NCBI RefSeq assembly: GCF_024679095.1
Contig: NC_066513.1
Location: 4,489,526 to 4,553,525, forward strand
Direction of reading: 5' to 3'
Source: Eriocheir sinensis
Lineage: Eukaryota; Arthropoda; Malacostraca; Decapoda; Varunidae
DNA length: 64,000 nucleotides
Made by a program: the position numbers and the translations under genes. Shown one piece after another: positions 11,535 through 22,588 of this stretch. Within the stretch, counting starts at the first letter, position 1, and each line of letters starts with the position of its first letter. The notes under the pieces are model-generated. The model did no database searches, had not been told where the DNA came from, and saw only the letters and a list, made by a program, of their open reading frames with translations.

Positions 11535-11977
11535 CTGAACATTGCGCGTACAATGCATGTCTATGACAGGGTGGCCGAGCCACCCCCTCCTGTCTGCTTC
11601 ACGTCCCATCCTGAATGTCAGGGCTGGAAACCGTTTGTAGAAATTAAAAGTCACACTACTGTACCTTCTATTACCAGATTTAGACATGTTCATTACCAGA
11701 ATGCCAAATGAGTATAGGTAGCCCGCCGCGCGTCTCACTTTACCCTGATTGGCTGGCTGGTTCAACTGCTCCTCCCACCTCAATGACGTCGCTCTAGCCT
11801 CGCCTCACCTCTCCTCTCCTCTTCGGCCTCTCTCCTCTCTCTCTCTCTCCACTTTATTGTACTACTTTGAATTTTTATATGTAGCTTCATAGATTGTTTA
11901 TTTATAGTAGTTTATAGATAGCTCTCGCTCGATCTCGCTTTCTCTCCTCTCTTCTCTCCTTCCTCTTCTCTTCTCTT

Positions 11978-12039
<62 letters not shown>

Positions 12040-12582
12040 TATACTACTTCGAGTAGTTATAGGTAGGGAGGGACCTTGCATATATCGTATTTATTCCTAG
12101 TTAGGTTCTGATAAGTCTTTTGCAATCCAATGTTGTCGCTCCACAATACTACTCGTGAGCACTTGTGATTCATTCACCTTCTGCTTTCTCTGTCTTTAAA
12201 ACTGTTAACTATTACATTTAAATCTCCAGCCGTATTTGTATCAACTGAGCAACTCTCAAATTCATCTCATTCATCTAGGTGAGGTGAGGGAGGGAGGGAG
12301 GAAGGGTGAGGTGTGAATTTAATGTAAATGCATTTTTGTTTTCGGTGTAAGAATAACTATACTAAAACATAATATGACTGACAGAAATTAATCAACATTT
12401 ATTTCTACTTGAAAGTAGGTATACGGTCCCTGAAAGTCAAGGTCAAGACCAAGATTGGCCAGTGCCCATCAAACGTAGCATCCTCGTGTGATTAGTGCAT
12501 GTCATGTTCGCACAGCAGCTGCGCGAAAGTCACCGCCCGAAGGTCTGGGTCCCGAGCAAAATCGTTCCCGTGAAATACCGGC
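11535..12582. other. no gene; contains a (CT)n tract
   Basis: Pyrimidine-rich from about 11810, with an uninterrupted (CT)n at 11982-12037, then AT-rich sequence and GGGA-rich runs near 12280-12310. No coding motif or end of an element was recognised. Confidence 0.5.
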
Positions 12583-12701
12583 TTTAGTGAGGTACTAGGA
12601 AGGGTCTTTGGAGGGCTTCAGCACCCTCCTCACTTCCCATCTATACCTCACCGGGGGTGGCTTGCGCCCGTTCGGTAGGTATCTTCCTACCTACTCCAGC
12701 C
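12583..12701 (-). mobile_element. isolated 5'-end fragment of the jockey/CR1-like LINE
   Basis: This is about 119 bp matching the first bases of the LINE at 1-447 (the GAAGGGTCTTTGGAGGGCTTCAG and CCTCACCGGG-GTGGCTTGCGCCC phrases). It ends at the same CTACTCCAGC boundary and lacks everything downstream, the reverse of the usual 5' truncation. Confidence 0.7.
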
Positions 12702-12813
12702 ATGCATTACATGCATTGTAATATTTTTTATACTTTGTTTTTGTAAGATGTCTGGCTAAGGAAACGCAGGGCGTGTGTACTCCCGTTTACTGAGTGAGTG
12801 AATGACTGACAAA

Positions 12814-13065
12814 TAGGGGTGGGCAGGTACCGGTACCAGTACCGGTACAAACGGTACCAGCTAAACGGTAAGGTACCGGTACCAGATTGCTCGGTACCGG
12901 TACCAGTTGCTCGGATTTATTTATTGGATTTATTGATAATTCTCCATGTCCAATTTTTTTTTTCTAGGTTGCTAATAAATATTGTTATTGTTATTAGACC
13001 ATGATCGAGTACATCCATAATAACTATACGTGCTATTTTTTTATCGAAAAAATAAATATTCACTT

Positions 13066-13113
<48 letters not shown>

Positions 13114-13939
13114 ACCACTCAGTGAGTGGATATCTCGGTGATATGGGTACTCGATCATAGTCTAATAACAATATTAGCAAAAAGAAAAAGAATCGGACAT
13201 GAAGAATTACCCAGTAACTCCAATAAATAAATAAAATAATAAAATAATGGAAACGGGAGCTGTGATGTAAACGAAGAGCGTTTGGATCTTAGTGACGCTC
13301 GGCGCTCGCCCGCCTCCATGTGGTATATCACGCGGTATGGGCCCTGTGTGGAGACGCTGAGTCACTGCCTCGTTGGCCGTCTCCCCAAGTTCCCACCATT
13401 TTGTCCTGCTTTCCGTTTCCATCACAGCTCCCGTTTCCATTATTTTATTATTTTATTTATTTATTGGAGTTACTGGATAATTCTTCATGTCCGATTCTTT
13501 TTCTTTTTTAGGTTGCTAATAAATATTGTTATTGTTATTAGACTATGATCGAGTACATCCATAATAACTATACATGCTATTTTTTTATCGAAAAAATAAA
13601 TATTCACTTCATTCAGAGAGAGAGAGAGATATATTTACATAGATTTACATAGAAAATCAGACCACACAGACCCCATGGTCCAGACTAGGTGGTCTGTCCT
13701 TAAACCTAAGTGATTTTACATTAATCAGAAGGCTCCTAAACGTTGCATTTCTACTCTAGTTGATATTAAGTTGAAGGAGAGAGAGAGAGTTTTCTTTACA
13801 GGAAATTTATTTGGGAATTTCATCAAAAGTCATTAAGAAAAAAAAAACTCCTTCGGGTACCGGTAACGGTACTAACGGTACTTGAGTTTTCGGTACCGGT
13901 ACTACCGGTACTCAAATTAACGGTACTTGCCCATCCCTA
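12814..13939. mobile_element. non-autonomous hAT element with 8-bp target duplication
   Basis: The left end TAGGGGTGGGCAGGTACC and the inverted right end TAGGGATGGGCAAGTACC bound 1126 bp. CTGACAAA is duplicated immediately outside at 12806-12813 and 13940-13947, the 8 bp typical of hAT. Subterminal regions are rich in palindromic GGTACCGGTACC. Inside, ~150 bp near 12925-13075 recurs directly at 13470-13620 and partly inverted at 13140-13255. A (GA)n tract lies at 13071-13111. No transposase is present. Confidence 0.85.
13630..13790 (-). mobile_element. LINE 3'-tail fragment inside the hAT element
   Basis: On the minus strand this ends in two copies of CTATGTAAAT, a short 3' tail repeat of the CR1/L2 kind, preceded by the partly palindromic CAGACCACCTAGTCTGGACC. 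It has no coding capacity. Confidence 0.35.
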
Positions 13940-13947
13940 CTGACAAA

Positions 13948-14036
13948 GGCTCGCCTCGCGGGACCTGGGACTGGTGCGGGCGCGGGCGGAAAACATCTCG
14001 TACATCCAACATCCCCCCCCCCCCTCCCCTTCCAAG
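13948..14036 (-). other. candidate polypurine tract and start of a Gypsy 3' LTR
   Basis: On the minus strand a purine run (GGAAGGGGAGG then G-only) at 14013-14033 is followed at 14011 by TGTTGGATGTACG. A TG start just after a polypurine tract, ~125 bp past the pol stop codon, is where a 3' LTR should begin. If so, the hAT element at 12814-13939 is inserted in that LTR. No second LTR copy is present in the window to confirm this. Confidence 0.4.
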
Positions 14037-14160
14037 ATACATCTGTGCCCAACAATGGATCTTAAAATTATTATTCCTACTAGAAATTAATACAATGCAA
14101 TGGACTGGGTAGGAGCATAACGGGGAGACGGTGCGCGTGTATGTGTGTGAGTGTGTGTGT

Positions 14161-17100
14161 TCATACAAAGTCATCCAGCCAGTGAGGCCGCCGTGTGTGC
14201 CTCCGCGTTCGACGCGGCTGCGGTGACGGGTCACGCGTCGGTGCTGTAGACGGGGCGGCCGCGGGTCGTGGAGGACCGGCGCCTGCCTGTTGTACCTCTG
14301 GCCTGTCTCCGTGGGGGTTAGGCGCCATGGATGGCCTCAGATGCTTTCTTTTCCTTATGGAGACGCGTCCGCTGCCGTCCAGTCTGACAGCATACTGTCT
14401 GTGGGGTCTGGCTTCCACCACGAGGCCCGTCCGGTCCCACAGGTTAGATGACTGGTTTTGAACCCTCACATGCGTACCGGGCGTTAGGGGCGGGAGCCTC
14501 CTGGGTGTGCTGCTTGCCTCCCGGGCGTTGTTGTCGTCCGCCATCTGCACCTCTCGCCTGCGGAGCGTCCAGCCCCACTGTCTGTCAACCATGAGCTGCC
14601 AGCGGGCCGTCGGCACTCCGTCTCGCAGCTGTCTGCCCGCCGCGAGCTGGGCTGGGGACCTGTCTCCTCCTCTTAGCGGGGTGTTGAGATACTGTAGCAG
14701 AGCCAGCGCCATCCTGTCAGTGTCGAGGTTGCCTCCGTCGCCGGTGTTGGCCATGATCAGCCTCTTGGCCGTCTTGACGGCAACCTCGGCCCTTCCGTTG
14801 GATTGCGGGTATTGGGCAGAGGACATGCGCACCGACACGCCCCACTTTTTCAGGAACTCCGTCATCTCGTCGCTGGCCAGGTTCGTGCCGCCATCCGTGG
14901 ATACTTACTCCGGGGCCCCCCAGCGGGCGAAGTATCGTCGCAGTTGCGTCTTGATTCTCTGGAACGTGGCGCCGTGTGGGAAGTGAGCTATTTCCAGCCA
15001 GCCGGTGAGCCTGTCGGCGTAGGCCATGTACGTGTGTCCTTCGTGCTGGAACATGTCGGCCACCGTCTGCTGGAATGGGTACTCAGGGGGCGGCGTCATC
15101 CCCAGCGTTTCTGCGGGCTGCGATGGGGCGCGTGTTTCGCATTCTGTGCATGCGGAGCGGTGGTGCTGCAGATCCCCCTCAATCCCCGGCCAGTATACAC
15201 ACTGCCTCGCCCTCCGCAGCATGGAATCGAGGCCCTGGTGGCCGGCGTGTAGGTTTGCTGCTACCTGCTGTCGGAGAGCTTCGGGGATGACAAGGCGCAC
15301 GTAGTCGAACGTGTATGTCACTACGTCGTGCATCACCGCCAGCCTGTCCCTCACCCCGTAGAAGGGACGCAGGGATGCCACTTCTTGTGCTTCATGCTGG
15401 TGCTAGTCACCCGCCATGACCTTGGCGACTAACATCTGGTACGTCGGGTCGCCGGCGGCCGTCCGCTTGACCTCCTCTTCGTCCACCACGCGTCCCTCCC
15501 GATCGAAGCAGGCTATGACTGCGGAGGCGACTGCCCCGATTATATCCTCGTCCGAGTCGAGGTCCGCTGTTGTCGGGGGTGCCCTGAGAGCTGGGTAGCG
15601 GGACAGAAAGTCGGCGGCGGTGTTGCTCTTCCCAGGCAGGTATTTGATTTGGAACCGAAACTGTAGTGTTCGTTCCTTGAGCCTGTTGAGCCTGGGGTTG
15701 ACAACGCTCGTCAGAGCTCTGTCTCTTAGGAGCTTCACAAGGGGGCGGTGGTCGGTCACGATGGTGAGGTTTGGGCATCCCAGCAGGAACAACCTCGCCT
15801 TTTGGAGGCACCACGCCACCGCCAGAGCCTCCCCTTCCACAGCTGCGTATCCGGCCTCGGCGGTGGTGAGGTGCCGGCTGCCGCACAGGCCCAGGCCCCA
15901 CCCGCCCTTACAGCAGTATGGGGCGCAGGCCGATGCACAACTGCAGTACTGCTAGAGGATGACGAGTCCGATGCCCTCTCGGTTCCAGTCGGTGATGACA
16001 GTGGTGGGGCGAGTTTTATCGTAATACGTCTGACCGTCCTTGGCCAGCTGGCATATAGTGTCCTGGGCTTGGCGGAATTTCTCCTGAAGCTGGTCGTCCC
16101 AGTACACGTGTCTTCCGGTTGGTTTCTTCAGTAACTCCCGGAAGGCGTTCATGATCGGCGCGGTGGCGAGGAAGGGGGCGAGCTGGTTTAAGAAGCCATA
16201 CCACGATCTGATGTCCGTGATGGATGGCTTGCCCGGCATGTGGAAGCCCTTGATGGCCGCCAGGTGCTCTTCTGTGGGCCTGTACTCGTCCCAGCCGAGC
16301 CGGAAGCCCACGAAGTCGACCTCTCTCCGGGCGAACTGGAATTTCTCCGGCTTGAGGGTGATGCCCTTGGCTGCGCACGTTGCCAGATAGTCGTACACGT
16401 GCCAAAACGCTTCCTCGACGCTGCTGTCGTGCAGAAGCGTGTCGTCGACACATTTGTACTTCCTTGTGATTCCCTGGATGGCGTCGTCGAACCGTTTCAT
16501 GTAGGCGTCGCCGGCGGAGCAGTGGCCCATCGGGGTGCGGCGGTATCGGAACCTCCCCCATGGCGTGATGAACGTGGTGAGGCGCCGGCTCTCCTGGTCC
16601 AGCTCTACCTGGTGGTAGCCCCAGTACGCGTCCGCTACGGTCTTGAAGGAGTGTTTGGGGACGCCAGACACCATGTCGAAGGGCACCGGTGTGTGGTGGG
16701 TCTCCCTCAGGCACGATGCGTTGAGGCGCTGGTAGTCCACGGTGCGCCGAGGCTGGCCGGACTTCTTGGCCACCACCACCATCCGAGCGCACCACTCCGT
16801 GGATTCTCCTGCTGGGACGGGCTCAATGACCCCTCGCTTCACGTCCTCTTCTAGCTGCGCCCTGACCTCGTCTTCCCAGTGTTTAGGCACAGGCGCCGGG
16901 GTGTGGCAGGCGTGGGGGGTGGCACCGGGCGCCAGGTGGATGTGATGTGGCTTACCCTCCATCACGGGCAGTGGGGTAATCGTGGTGTTGAACGTTGTGG
17001 ATGAGAAGTGCTGGATCAGCCACTTCTCGAGCCGTTCCACGTGCTCCTCCAGCGGTGGGAAGGGGAGCGACGCGGGTTCGGGCGGCGGCTGGCGTGGCGG

Positions 17101-17502
17101 GCGCGCTGTCTCCACCGCCGCGAGTATGGGCGCCGCGGTTGGGGTGTGGTGAGGGAAGGCCTTGGGCACTAGACCTAGCGCTTTGCACGCGTCCAGCGAC
17201 AGAAAGAGGGTCTTCGCCGACTGTATGAAGTAGGTGTCCTGTACTGTGGTGCGGTCGCCCATGGTGATGCTGCACGCCAGAGACCCGAGGCACTTGAGCG
17301 GCAGGTCTGCCACATCTCGCAGGCCGGCCCGACGCTGCAACAGCGCAGGCCTGATGTGGAGCGCGGCCATTAGGGCTGGCCCGGCTACGCGTACTTGAGT
17401 CCCTGTATCAGCCACCGCCCCCACACGAAGTCCCTTCTCCTTGCCATGCGAGACCTTGACCTTCACTGTGGGCTGACGGGAGGAGTGGGTGCCTTCGTAC
17501 AC
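14161..17502 (-). pseudogene. Ty3/Gypsy pol: protease, RT, RNase H, integrase
   Basis: The minus-strand frame runs from 17502 to the TGA at 14161. In order: aspartic protease with VADTGTQ, reverse transcriptase with PMGHCSAGDAY and KYKCVDDTLLHD (YVDD-type box with Cys in place of Tyr), RNase H with TAEAGYAAVEGEALAVAW and VTDHRPL, then integrase. The integrase has HAGHQG and CTEC (zinc-binding HHCC), catalytic residues in YADRLTGW, STDGGTN and YPQSNGRAEV, and a GPY/F-like C-terminal module ending RKRKHLRP. The frame never shifts, but three nonsense codons break it: TAG 15952-15954, TAG 15403-15405 and TAA 14905-14907. Gag, the start of the protease and the 5' LTR are missing; LINE copy B begins at that point. 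Confidence 0.85.
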
Positions 17503-18971
17503 CCTGTGCCTGAGAAGGGTGACTGCTCCAATTCCTCAAACTACCGCCCTATAGCTTTACTTTCCTGTCTATCTAGAGTTTTTGAATCAATCCTTAACCG
17601 GAAGATTCAAAAGCACCTTTCTACTTCTAACCTTCTATCTGATCGCCAGTATGGGTTCCGCAAGGGGCGTTCTACTGGCGATCTTCTTGCTCTCTGAACT
17701 GATTCTTGGTCATCCTCTCTTAGCCGTTTCGGTGAAACTTTCTCAGTTGCACTAAATATATCGAAAGCCTTCGATAGAGTCTGGCACAAGTCTTTGCTTT
17801 CTAAACTGCCCTCTTTCGGATTATATCCTTCTCTCTGTTCCTTTATCTCCAGTTTCCTTTCCAGCCGTTATATTTCTGCTGTGGTAGACGGTCACTGTTC
17901 TTCCCCTAAACCTATCAACAGTGGTGTTCCACAGGGCTCTGTTCTATCACCCACTCTCTTCCTGTTATTCATCAATGATCTTCTTTCCATAACAAACTCC
18001 TATCCACTCATACGCTGATGACTCCACTCTGCATTATTCAACTTCTTTCAACAGAAGACCCTCTCAACAGGCATTACATGACTCCAGACTGGAGGCTGCA
18101 GAACGCTTAATCTCAGACCTTACTATCATTTCTGACTGGGGTAAAAGGAACCTTGTGTCTTTCAATGCCCCCAAAACCCAATTTCTCCTCCTATCAACTC
18201 GACACAATCTTCCAAACACCTATCCCCTATTCTTCGACAACACTCAGTTGTCACCATCTTCAACACTAAACATCATCAGTCTATCCTTAACTCAAAATCT
18301 TAACTGGAAACTTCACATCTCCTCTCTTACTAAATCAGCTTCCTCGAGGTTGGGCGTTTTGTATCGTCTCCGCCAGTTTTTCTCCCCCGCACAGTTGCTA
18401 TTCATATACAGGGGCCTTGTCCGCCCTCGTATGGAGTATATGCCTCTCACGTGTGGGGGGGTTCCACTCACACAGCTCTCTTGGACGTAGTGGAGTCTAA
18501 GGTTCTTTGTCTCATCAGCTCTCCTCCTCTTACTGATAGTCTTCTACCTCTTAATTTCCGCCACCATGTTGCCTCTCTTTCTATTTTCTATCGTTATTTT
18601 CACGCTGACTGCTCTTCTGAACTTGCTAACTGCATGCCTCCCCCCCTCCAGCAGCCCCGCAGCACGCGACTTTCCTCATGCTCATCCCTATACTATCCAA
18701 ATCCCTTCCGCACGAGTTAACCAGCATCCTCACTCTTTCATCCCTCACGCTGGTAAACTCTGGAACAATCTTCCTCCATCTGTATTTCCTCCTGCCTACG
18801 ACTTGAACTCTATCACGAGGAGGGTATCAGGACACCTCTCCTCCCGAGATTGACCTCTCTTTCGGCCACCTCTTTTGATTCTTTTTAGGAGCAGTGAGTA
18901 GGGTGCTTTTTTTTATTATTATTTCCTTTTTTTTGTGTGCCCTTGAGCTGTCTCCTTTGTTGTAAAAAAAA
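17490..18971 (+). mobile_element. jockey/CR1-like LINE (copy B), RT to 3' end
   Basis: It begins at the SNYRPIALLSCLS block of the reverse transcriptase and continues through FGFRKGRSTG-, [10 protein letters not shown], [14 protein letters not shown] and [12 protein letters not shown] motifs to the C-terminal NPF/KLWNNLP region and a terminal A-run at 18963-18971. A TGA at 17695-17697 and frame changes near 18005, 18440 and 18660 make it non-functional. Its 5' edge abuts the truncated Gypsy pol. Confidence 0.85.
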
Positions 18972-19462
18972 TACTGATGAGATTATTAGATTTTTTTATG
19001 AGAACACTCACATATTAGGTGAAGGCTGTATTATTCGATGACTAAAATTATGTTGCAGGATTAAAACTTTGTAAAATGTTATTAATACTACTGACTTGTT
19101 ACTATTCAACCAATTTAAATTGTTTTAATTTTATATGGCAATATTTAAAATAAACTAAGGATGGAGCTTGATTCTCCCAAACATTCATACAACTGAGCAA
19201 GATGTTTTAACACAGCATTTCCTTGGACCGACCATCAGGATCCACCGGGAAGAAGCCTACCGGCCCAATAGGCCACGACGTAAAAAAAAAAAAAAAAAAA
19301 AAAAAAAATAGTGGTAATCGACTAAATTCACTGCAAGGTATGCTTCAACATGATCCTGATTTGTAGTGCTTGCACTGCCTTGCTGCAGCTCCATCACTTC
19401 ACAATTTTTATGACCTGGTTATTTAGTATAGCATGGACTAGAATAGTTGTTAACTATCTAGT
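18972..19462. other. no gene; retroelement-like poly(A) at 19282-19309
   Basis: AT-rich. A short GC-rich phrase, AAGCCTACCGGCCCAATAGG, precedes a 27-base A-run. It recalls the CCTACCGGCC phrase before the tail of the LINE at 6441-7801, so it may be the 3' end of a related element. Confidence 0.4.
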
Positions 19463-20014
19463 GCCCTCGTATGGAGTATGCATCTCATGTGTGGGGGGGC
19501 TCCACTCACACAGCTCTTCTGGACAGAGTGGAGGCTAAGGCTCTTCGTCTCATCAGCTCTCCTCCTCATACTGATAGTCTTCTACCTCTTAAATTCCCCC
19601 GCAATGTTGCCTCTCTTTCTATCTTCTATCGATATTTTCACGCTGACTGCTCTTCTGAACTTGCTAACTGCATGCCTCCCCCCCTCCCGCGGCCCCGCTG
19701 CACTCGACTTTCTACTCATGCTCATCCCTATACTGTCCAAACCCCTTATGCAAGAGTTAACCAGCATCTTCACTCTTTCATCCCTCACGCTGGTAAACTC
19801 TGGAACAATCTTCCTTCATCTGTACTTCCTCCTGCCTACGACTTAAACTCTTTCAAGAGGAGGGTATCAGGACACCTCTCCTCCCGAAACTGACCTATCT
19901 TTCGGCCACCTCTTTGGATTCTTTTTAGGAGCAGTGAGTAGCGGGCTTTTTTTTATTAATGTTTGCTTTTTTTGTGCCCTTGAACTGTCTCCTTTGCTGT
20001 AAAAAAAAAAAAAA
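19463..20014 (+). mobile_element. jockey/CR1-like LINE (copy C), 3' end only
   Basis: This copy encodes the last ~140 codons of the LINE ORF2 without interruption (MEYASHVWGGSTHTALLDRV to the stop at 19893), followed by the family's 3' UTR and an A-run at 20001-20014. Because its frame is intact it serves as the reference for the frameshifts in copies B, D, H and I. It is strongly 5'-truncated, as is usual for LINE insertions. Confidence 0.85.
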
Positions 20015-20075
20015 TAATAATAAAATATTGGCAGCTGAATTTTATTTTCTTGTAAATTTCTCTGAGTCACTGAAG

Positions 20076-20719
<644 letters not shown>

Positions 20720-20867
20720 CTGGCTAGACGAATTGAGCTGTTACATCAGGACTGCAGTGAAAAAACATCTGTTGTAAGTACAGAAAATTGCATTATTGAT
20801 AAATATGTACTTCACGAGCGGTTTGAGGCTGACAGTGTAGCATGCCCAGCTGGCTTAGCCATCATAT
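20720..20867 (+). pseudogene. Mutator-like transposase-family gene, upstream part
   Basis: The frame from 20720 reads ENCIIDKYVLHERF then ACPA, ending at the LTR element. An I-I-D-x-x-V-L segment followed by a Cys motif is the N-terminal pattern of a large family of Mutator-like transposase proteins in invertebrates. The matching Cys/SSKTV part lies on the other side of the LTR element (25509-25905). Assignment is by pattern only. Confidence 0.4.
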
Positions 20868-21346
20868 TGTTACGAATGTGCTGTATGTGAATGATTGTAT
20901 GTGTAATGTGATGAAATTGTAGCATGATGCAATGTTAGCTCAGCATGGTGCAACTCAACTTGTTGGGACAAGAGAGACAGAGGGGGGCCCGGGGCCGCCG
21001 GGCAGGAAGTGCTGAGTCGAGAAGACGCGTGTCTGGGCTTGAGAGAGTGTTCAGCTGTGTGCTCCGCTCGCGAGCTGTGTGCATCCGGTGTGCGTGTCTG
21101 CCGTGCCCCTGTACTGTGCCTCATTAACTGTTCTGTGCCCTTGAAAGTTGCTGTACTGTGTGAAGAACCTGTCATTAAACTAGAACTTAGTGTTGAACGT
21201 GTATCCTTTGTGCCCTGCCTCGTTCCCTCCTCCCCTCGGTGTTCGGTGTGGGCCTCTGTGAGTCTGGTGCCCGTGTGGCTGTTCTGGGGGGGATTACGCC
21301 GCCTGCCTGCCCGTGGATGGTGTGTGGTAGGGGGGGTGGCGTAACA
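20868..21346 (+). repeat. 5' LTR
   Basis: 479 bp. It differs from the 3' LTR by G/C near 21032 and T/G near 21256 in a by-eye comparison. It starts TGTTACG and ends CGTAACA. Confidence 0.92.
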
Positions 21347-21348
21347 CT

Positions 21349-21368
21349 TGGTGTCAAAGGAGTGGGAT
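21349..21368 (+). promoter_or_regulatory. candidate tRNA primer binding site
   Basis: TGGTGTCAAAGGAGTGGGAT starts two bases after the 5' LTR. The TGG start fits pairing with a tRNA 3' CCA end. The tRNA was not identified. Confidence 0.6.
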
Positions 21369-21399
21369 ATAAGTGAACAGTGAAGTGCGCCGAGTCGTC

Positions 21400-22587
21400 A
21401 TGGCGTCCCCCAATGGTCGCCGTGAGGGTGAGGAGAAGGGCAAGGCCGAGGGCGAGGCTGACGTGGGTGAGGTGAAGCTGGGCCAGATGGAATTGTTCGC
21501 TGCCATGCTGGCCAGTCTGAGGCAGGAATTGGATCAGAGGGCAGACGAGAGGGCACGCGAGCAGGCTCAGAGGGCAGAAGAGAGGGCTCGCGAGCAGGCT
21601 CAGAGGGCAGAAGAGAGGGCACGCGAGCAGGCTCAGAGGGCAGAAGAGAGGGCAGACGAGGAGGCCCGCCATCTTGCCGAGGTCCTCCAGAGCTGTTTCT
21701 CGTCGCTGAAGGTGGAAACCCAGCAGTACACCGACCAGGGCTGCGACAGCGCGAGGAGTGAACGTGAACGGCTGGAGGAGGTGCGGACCCAGGAAGGCGA
21801 AGTCCGAGGCCTGAGGGAGGCGGAGAGGCAGCTGCGAGAGGTGGCACCGTCGCACGCGGAGGAAGAAGGCTCAGTTCTGGCAGGAAGCGCCGGGGCGGCG
21901 GTTCTGCAGGGGCCTATCTGGGGCTCCTGGCAAGGACTCCTGGAGCCTGGTAGCGTCGTGGCGGAACCAGCAGCTGCCGCAGGAGGTCGGGGAGCCCCCG
22001 CCTCGTTGCCTCCCTCACCCCCTCCCTCTCTTCCATGCCAGCCGGGTCGCAGGTCACGTAGTCCGCTCTCTCTCCCATGGCAGCAGCGAGAGGTGGCAAC
22101 GTGGTGCGGGGAGGAACAAGAAGGGTCACGGGTGATGGCGACGGACGCCTGGGTGGCGGACTTGCAGGGCTCCGCGTGGGGCCCCTGGCAAGGGCCCCTG
22201 AAGCCCGGTGGCGTCGTGGCGGACCCGGTGGAGGCTGCAGGAGGCTGGGGAGCCGTCGGAGCCGCTCCCTTGGGTCCAGCTGGTGCTGGAGTCGGACCCA
22301 TTAACCCTGCCTCGTTGCCTCTCTCACCGCCTCCCTCTCCGCCATGCCGGCCGGCTTGCAGCCCACGTGGTCCGCCCGCTCCCCTCTGCAGCCCCCCAGC
22401 CTCCCGGCGCTCAGGGAGGCTTAAGCCAGCGGGGCACGACGGGAAGTTGGCATGGGAGGCTCAGTTCAAGATGCCAGCTGCTACCCAGGGCTGGGGCGAG
22501 GATGAGAAGGCGCTGCAGCTGACAACAGCGCTACGGGGCTTGGTGGGGCTTGGTGGGGAGCGCCGAGAGGACCTTGGGGCGGCCTGA
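21400..22587 (+). CDS. gag-like protein of the LTR element
   Basis: A 395-codon frame from the ATG at 21400 (the frame is open from 21373 but without an earlier ATG). Residues ~40-90 are a charged coiled-coil made of repeated RAEERAREQAQ units. The middle is Pro/Gly/Ala-rich with two related blocks (GPIWGSWQGLLEP and SAWGPWQGPLKP). The C-terminal end, PAGHDGKLAWEAQFKM...GWGEDEKALQLTTALRG, is the capsid-type pattern of Gypsy gag. The stop at 22585-22587 is followed after one base by the ATG of the next frame. It has no zinc knuckle; two knuckles are displaced into the next frame. Confidence 0.75.
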   Translation: MASPNGRREGEEKGKAEGEADVGEVKLGQMELFAAMLASLRQELDQRADERAREQAQRAEERAREQAQRAEERAREQAQRAEERADEEARHLAEVLQSCFSSLKVETQQYTDQGCDSARSERERLEEVRTQEGEVRGLREAERQLREVAPSHAEEEGSVLAGSAGAAVLQGPIWGSWQGLLEPGSVVAEPAAAAGGRGAPASLPPSPPPSLPCQPGRRSRSPLSLPWQQREVATWCGEEQEGSRVMATDAWVADLQGSAWGPWQGPLKPGGVVADPVEAAGGWGAVGAAPLGPAGAGVGPINPASLPLSPPPSPPCRPACSPRGPPAPLCSPPASRRSGRLKPAGHDGKLAWEAQFKMPAATQGWGEDEKALQLTTALRGLVGLGGERREDLGAA

Positions 22588-22588
22588 C

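Noticed and set aside
16016..16795. 259-codon frame on the minus strand in a second phase over the RT
   Set aside because: Out-of-phase shadow of the Gypsy pol; Arg/Gly/Pro-rich composition typical of a wrong frame.
14161..17502. Programmed stop-codon readthrough or an altered genetic code to explain single-frame elements with TAG codons
   Set aside because: TAA also occurs, stops fall inside catalytic domains, and nearby elements show ordinary frameshift decay.
20945..21344. Open frames inside the 5' LTR and identical ones in the 3' LTR
   Set aside because: They lie in LTR sequence, are repeated in both LTRs, and have no domain.
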